Positions 63,091 through 64,000 of a stretch of 64,000 nucleotides of DNA are shown piece after piece (the first letter of the stretch is position 1; each line of letters starts with the position of its first letter). Both the position numbers and the translations under genes were made by a program. The notes under the pieces were generated by a model. The model was not told the origin of the DNA. It worked only from the letters and a program-made list of their open reading frames with translations, and did not search any database. Origin of the DNA: Lachnospiraceae bacterium (lineage in GTDB: Bacteria; Bacillota; Clostridia; Lachnospirales; Lachnospiraceae); assembly GCA_024684055.1 (NCBI GenBank), contig JAIKXN010000253.1:1-64000 (forward strand), in the 5' to 3' direction.

Positions 63091-64000
63091 AATAAATATT
63101 AAATCTCTGCATACCGTAATTAAGGCATGTATATATACTGAAACGGTAAACAGAACCAAAACTGTTTTAGACGGTTTTGAGTCTGTGTTCATTCGGTTCA
63201 GAACCGTAATTATATATGCAATCAGAACGCACATTATACCAAATGATGCGCGCTGAGGATAAGCGGGGGAGAGGAACATTGCTGCCTGTGCAATAAGTGC
63301 GAAGGCGAAAAGCGAAACGTTTCGAACGCTTATTTTTTTCAAAACGAAAATCTCGATTACGAATGCCGAAAAAGCGAAAAGCAGAGTCGGGAAGAGAAAA
63401 TCGCAGCTCGAGAGAAGGAAGTTGTCGATACGGTTATGGATTAACTGAGAGAGCGTTGTTTTTTCGACAAACTGATTTCTTACGAAATTACCGGGTGCGA
63501 GAATTAAAAGCGCACTTCCGAGAAGGGTAAGGAAAGCACCTTCGTAAAGGTAAGTATAAACTTTTTCTTTTCTGATGAACTTATATATAATAACGAAAAC
63601 AGTCAGCACAAAGCAGGTCGGTCCCATGTTTTCTGTACTCCAGCCCGCAATAAGTGCGAGAGGAATAATAAAGATTTCGATTGCTTTGATTTTTTCCTTG
63701 TTTTCGTCGAGACTTCGAAGGATGAAGAAAACATAAAGAAGAATCCATGAGGTGGAATAAAGATAATTTACACTTCCTGCTTCCCAGTACATGGAAAAAT
63801 GAATGCTTGCGTTAAATGATACTATCAGTGCTTCGGAAAGAAGGTAGAAAAGAGGATTCTTAACTCCCGCAACAAGGCAGATCATGAAGCCCAGAATAAG
63901 AGTTGCCAGAATATTTAGAATATCCGCGCCGAGTTCTCCTGTTGCGATGACACTCTGTAAAAGCGCATGGTTAATCACACGTCCGCCCCAGTTGAAATAA
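63082..64000 (-). CDS. DUF6056-like polytopic membrane protein, 5-prime end beyond the window
   Basis: The frame stays open to the window edge (YFNWGGRVINHALLQS before the first internal start), so the gene begins outside; at least 305 residues are visible. YFNWGGRxxNHxLxQ is a motif I associate with DUF6056-type membrane proteins, often in polysaccharide loci, and about nine helices follow. Such proteins resemble GT-C enzymes or polymerases, but function is unproven. It is the first visible gene of a minus-strand group with the unknown membrane protein and the VanZ-like gene. Confidence 0.7.
   Translation of the reverse strand, partial: YFNWGGRVINHALLQSVIATGELGADILNILATLILGFMICLVAGVKNPLFYLLSEALIVSFNASIHFSMYWEAGSVNYLYSTSWILLYVFFILRSLDENKEKIKAIEIFIIPLALIAGWSTENMGPTCFVLTVFVIIYKFIRKEKVYTYLYEGAFLTLLGSALLILAPGNFVRNQFVEKTTLSQLIHNRIDNFLLSSCDFLFPTLLFAFSAFVIEIFVLKKISVRNVSLFAFALIAQAAMFLSPAYPQRASFGIMCVLIAYIITVLNRMNTDSKPSKTVLVLFTVSVYIHALITVCRDLIFIPF

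Overview
The window looks like a chromosomal segment of an anaerobic, moderately AT-rich Firmicute, most likely a Lachnospiraceae member close to Butyrivibrio or Pseudobutyrivibrio. This is inferred from content: pyruvate formate-lyase with its activase, desulfoferrodoxin, a GH9 cellulase lipoprotein, SpaA-like and Big_2 surface proteins ending in GH25 lysozymes, DUF4214 proteins, a SAM-I riboswitch on metK, and strong AGGAGG-type ribosome binding sites. I saw no phage, IS element, CRISPR array, rRNA or tRNA.

Layout. 0-3 kb: the end of a degV gene, a 7TM/PAS/HD-GYP c-di-GMP phosphodiesterase, and an opposing thioredoxin/desulfoferrodoxin pair. 3-13 kb: a PutP-type symporter, a galactokinase-like GHMP kinase, a voltage-gated-type K+ channel, a trans-sulfuration PLP enzyme, dapF, murE, an SGNH hydrolase and a polytopic membrane protein. 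They face a second, degenerate SGNH protein. 14-28 kb: a surface-polysaccharide and wall region with a 1376-residue membrane-anchored GH25 protein, a GGDEF protein, a PseC-like aminotransferase, rfbA, a second GH25 protein, rfbC and two GT2 glycosyltransferases. 28-38 kb: a zinc-ribbon membrane protein, a GntR(YtrA)/ABC operon and a MacA/MacB-type export operon with two permeases. 38-46 kb: azlCD, a PARG-like macro-domain enzyme, nadE, a serine acetyltransferase, an HD-GYP protein, SAM riboswitch-metK-dut and a PflX-like radical SAM protein. 46-60 kb: a YfhO-like membrane protein, the GH9 cellulase, pflB-pflA, and two secreted proteins that each end in two DUF4214 modules. 60-64 kb: a polyprenyl-phosphate sugar transferase, GDP-fucose synthase, VanZ-like and other membrane proteins, and a DUF6056-like gene cut by the window edge.

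How the genes fit together. Sugar-nucleotide enzymes (rfbA, rfbC, fcl, pseC), the initiating sugar transferase, GT2 enzymes and GH25 proteins point to assembly of a deoxysugar-rich surface glycan and remodelling of the wall. dapF and murE overlap and link diaminopimelate supply to its use in peptidoglycan. One GGDEF and two HD-GYP proteins form a local c-di-GMP set. PflB/PflA and the cellulase fit a fermentative, fibre-degrading life.

The most unusual signal is not a gene. Several genes are followed by imperfect copies of their own 3-prime coding end, including the stop codon. The clearest is fcl, whose last 13 codons are followed by three more contiguous 39-bp copies (60690-60845). Similar tails follow the HD-GYP gene (about 1931-2059), a GT2 gene (28341-28438) and the PARG-like gene (40446-40494). 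The copies tend to differ at third codon positions, as if they had diverged while coding.
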